Of a DNA stretch of 64,000 bases, positions 62,225-64,000 are shown piece after piece. Made by a program: the position numbers and the translations under genes. This DNA comes from Bacillus_BU sp051233475 (GTDB lineage: Bacteria > Bacillota > Bacilli > Bacillales > Cytobacillaceae). Every line of letters starts with the position of its first letter. Within the stretch, counting starts at the first letter, position 1. The notes below the pieces were generated by a model. That model had not been told where the DNA came from, did no database searches, and saw only the letters and a list, made by a program, of their open reading frames with translations. Location of the stretch: assembly GCF_051233475.1 (NCBI RefSeq), contig NZ_JBKFGH010000027.1, positions 1-64,000 on the forward strand, read 5' to 3'.

Positions 62225-62445
62225 ATGAGAACTTAGGCGGAGACTTTCCGGCTAATGATTATTGTGGAGACTTAGAATACATATATAAACGGAGATATTC
62301 CGACTAACTCCTCTAAATAAGTCAAAATCTAATGCTTTGGGTAATATAAGCGGAAAAACTCCCTTTATTTTTAAGGAAATAAGGGTATTTCCCAATTTAA
62401 ACGGAATTATTCCGTTTATTTTTCAAACACAGAGAAGAACAACAT
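62225..62445. repeat. Dispersed intergenic repeat, copy C
   Basis: It shares with copy B the modules AGGCGGAGA...TCCGGCTAA, AACGGAGAT...TCCGACTAACT and ATAAGCGGAAAAACTCCC, plus the following TTTATTTTTAAGGAAAT (identical over 62346-62380 and 57327-57361). CCCAATTTAA.CGGAATT and TATTTTTCAAACACAG are also shared. Overall identity is lower at the left end. It lies between the flavoenzyme and lutC genes, on the minus-strand side of both. Confidence 0.7.
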
Positions 62446-62507
62446 TCAAGTTTAACATAGCCTTTCGTTTTAATCCCCTGGTACCACTCCTATTTAGTAA
62501 AGCAAAA

Positions 62508-62552
62508 TAAAAAATGAGTTCCAAACCCCTAATAAGGAATCTGGAACTCATA
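62508..62552 (-). terminator. Terminator of the lut operon
   Basis: ATGAGTTCCA (62514-62523) and TGGAACTCAT (62542-62551) form a 10-bp stem, followed on the minus strand by TTTTTTATTTTG. It lies 11 bases after the lutC stop codon. Confidence 0.85.
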
Positions 62553-62562
62553 CTTTTATATT

Positions 62563-63273
62563 TTATAAATCCGAAACAATGAGATAAGTTAAACGAATCG
62601 GTCCATGTACGCCCCATACCTTGTTTAACTCAATGTCAGAGGAACTACTTGAACCACAAATAAAGTTAATGGCTGCAGGATTGATTCCTTGCTTTGACAT
62701 TTCATGAAGTTTTTGCATTCCTTGTGTTAAACGAGGAACGATTGTACTTTGCGGTACTATACAAACATAATTTAAAGGCAGGAAGTTTGACGATCTTCCT
62801 TTTCCCAACTTATCAATGACAGTGTAAGAAGCTGTTTCAGCAATTGAAAGATCACTAATACACACGCCATAAGACGCATTCAATGCCTTATCAATATTTT
62901 CACGGCCTTTTTCATCAGTCCAAACATACGCATCTTTCAACGCATCATTTAGACCCCATTCTGCAAAACGCTCATCATTCCAAGCGATAATTGGGCCTGT
63001 TCCATGTTCCACTAGTTTCTCAGCAACCGTTTTTGCAAGATCTTTTTTCTCGATAATTAAGGAATCAATCTTACCACCAGATCCTGCTTTGTTAACTTGA
63101 GCATTCTTATGGAATTCTTCAGCTAGTTGTTCTTGAGTAAAGCCTTTATAAATTTCAAGCTGAGGTTTGCTTGATAATTCAGGATGCACAACCTCTTTCG
63201 GCATTGGGCGACCAAGTATATTTGAAAGGTTAGAAATAAATGACTCTCTATTTAAAATTTGCCCTTGTACCAT
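62563..63273 (-). CDS. lutC: Lactate utilization protein C
   Basis: This 236-residue LUD-domain protein has GSGGKIDSLIIEKK-like segments and conserved AETASYTVIDKLGKGRSSNF, CIVPQSTIVPRLTQGMQ and CGSSSSSDIELNKVWGVHGP near the C terminus. With LutA and LutB it forms the non-flavin, iron-sulphur lactate oxidase complex. ATG 63273 overlaps the last base of the lutB stop codon; GGAGGAG lies seven bases upstream inside lutB. Confidence 0.93.
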   Translation of the reverse strand: MVQGQILNRESFISNLSNILGRPMPKEVVHPELSSKPQLEIYKGFTQEQLAEEFHKNAQVNKAGSGGKIDSLIIEKKDLAKTVAEKLVEHGTGPIIAWNDERFAEWGLNDALKDAYVWTDEKGRENIDKALNASYGVCISDLSIAETASYTVIDKLGKGRSSNFLPLNYVCIVPQSTIVPRLTQGMQKLHEMSKQGINPAAINFICGSSSSSDIELNKVWGVHGPIRLTYLIVSDL

Positions 63274-64000
63274 TACTTATCTCCTCCCTTACTTCTTGAT
63301 TCATACCAATCTCTGAAACGTGTTTTTTCCAATGCAGGCAAGTCACGTTTGTCTGTCCAACCTTTAAGAATGCTAACACCTTTTTTAATTTTTCCATCTT
63401 CCATCAATGGTTTTGTCATTAATGGCGCAATACTTGTTCCTAGCTTGTACATCCAAGGACGGCTTAGAACCATACCTGCTCCGGACATACTTGCACCCCA
63501 GAATGCAGAAGCCTTCTTTTCTTCAGCTAATACACGCTTGTGCTCATGGATTAATGAGTGCAACGGGATATTAGATGGACAAACTTCTGTACACTCACCA
63601 CAAAGTGAACACATATATGGAAGTTCTTTAAAGTCATCATAGCCTGCAAGTAATGGCGTTAATACCACGCCAAGTGGTCCAGAATAGATCGCATTATAAG
63701 AGTGGCCACCAACTTGTCGATAGACTGGACAGACATTTAAACATGCAGCACAGCGCATACATTGTAATACTTCTCTGAATTGAGACTGTAATACTTTAGA
63801 ACGTCCATTATCAACGATTACCACGTGAAATTCTTTAGCACCATCCGCAGCGCCTTCTTCAGTAATCCCGTTTACAAATGTGGTATAGCTTGTATTTTTT
63901 GCCCCTACTGCACTTCTAGCTAATAAGCTAATACAGATATCTGCATCTTCATAGGTCGCAACAATACGTTCCATACCCATAACAGCTACCTGTAATTCAG
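63273..64000 (-). CDS. lutB: Lactate utilization protein B, 3' part (cut by the window end)
   Basis: This is the C-terminal half of LutB, about 242 residues, open at 64000. Two cysteine motifs, CMRCAACLNVCPVY and CSLCGECTEVCPSNIPL, bind two 4Fe-4S clusters. The full protein should be about 470-480 residues and carry a LUD domain beyond the window. It is the electron-transfer subunit of the lactate oxidation complex; lutA is expected further upstream. Confidence 0.92.
   Translation of the reverse strand, partial: ELQVAVMGMERIVATYEDADICISLLARSAVGAKNTSYTTFVNGITEEGAADGAKEFHVVIVDNGRSKVLQSQFREVLQCMRCAACLNVCPVYRQVGGHSYNAIYSGPLGVVLTPLLAGYDDFKELPYMCSLCGECTEVCPSNIPLHSLIHEHKRVLAEEKKASAFWGASMSGAGMVLSRPWMYKLGTSIAPLMTKPLMEDGKIKKGVSILKGWTDKRDLPALEKTRFRDWYESRSKGGDK

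Overview
This window looks like a chromosomal segment of a low-GC, endospore-forming Bacillaceae (a Neobacillus, Mesobacillus or Bacillus relative). The basis is a SleB-type germination cortex hydrolase, a YppF-like small protein, Bce-type antimicrobial-peptide module genes, an xdh/puc-like operon, LutBC, strong AGGAGG-type ribosome binding sites, frequent TTG starts, and short palindromic intergenic repeats typical of this group. The species assignment is inference. No rRNA, tRNA, CRISPR array or intact transposase gene was seen.

Layout. (1) 0-6.7 kb holds ordinary metabolic genes: a membrane-anchored glutamate-synthase-like FMN enzyme, a crotonase, a short FAD protein, SfsA, a PAP2 phosphatase, a Rossmann reductase and a small lipoprotein. 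Copies of an ACCGTCCC palindromic repeat lie between them. (2) 6.8-12.0 kb holds a molybdenum hydroxylase (xanthine-dehydrogenase type) operon with XdhC, FAD, 2Fe-2S and Mo subunits. A MobA/MocA-like cytidylyltransferase upstream is separated from it by a terminator. (3) 12.1-15.95 kb is the locus I consider most novel. It encodes a coiled-coil protein with a C-terminal glycine zipper, four tandem paralogous two/three-helix membrane proteins, and a soluble protein that may be an EspG-like chaperone. I read it as a type VII-like pore-forming effector with an immunity array. (4) 16-20 kb holds SleB without YpeB, a second PAP2 protein, YppF-like and an ABM monooxygenase.

(5) 20.4-47.7 kb is a dense defence island, almost entirely on the minus strand. 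It contains a NERD-SF1 helicase, a decayed aldehyde dehydrogenase, and an unrecognised three-gene overlapping cassette (soluble protein, Zn-finger protein, two-helix membrane protein). These are followed by a Septu-type ATPase/HNH pair, a DUF2075 ATPase with a MazG-like protein, and a PLD-DEAD-DUF3427 helicase convergent with a Nudix hydrolase. Further along are a PH/coiled-coil/excalibur membrane protein, a 1252-residue DUF4011-SF1-helicase-Vsr protein, McrBC, a DEDDh exonuclease-BRCT protein, a membrane-anchored Mrr nuclease and a 453-residue unknown. Decayed genes are scattered through it, as expected for a turnover hotspot.

(6) 47.9-52.3 kb holds small hypotheticals, a GNAT, a DUF4230 protein, a broken P-loop kinase and an Arr rifamycin ADP-ribosyltransferase. 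(7) 52.6-57.1 kb is a complete Bce-like detoxification module (response regulator, intramembrane-sensing kinase, ABC ATPase, permease) with a candidate operator before the ABC genes. (8) 57.5-64 kb holds a PiT phosphate transporter, an ImmA/IrrE-type metalloprotein, a 2,4-dienoyl-CoA-reductase-like flavoenzyme, and lutC with the 3' half of lutB, cut by the window end.

All functional calls come from reading motifs and gene order. No database search was run. Starts were adjusted to the best Shine-Dalgarno site where one was clear; this gives several TTG/GTG starts and two apparent CTG starts.
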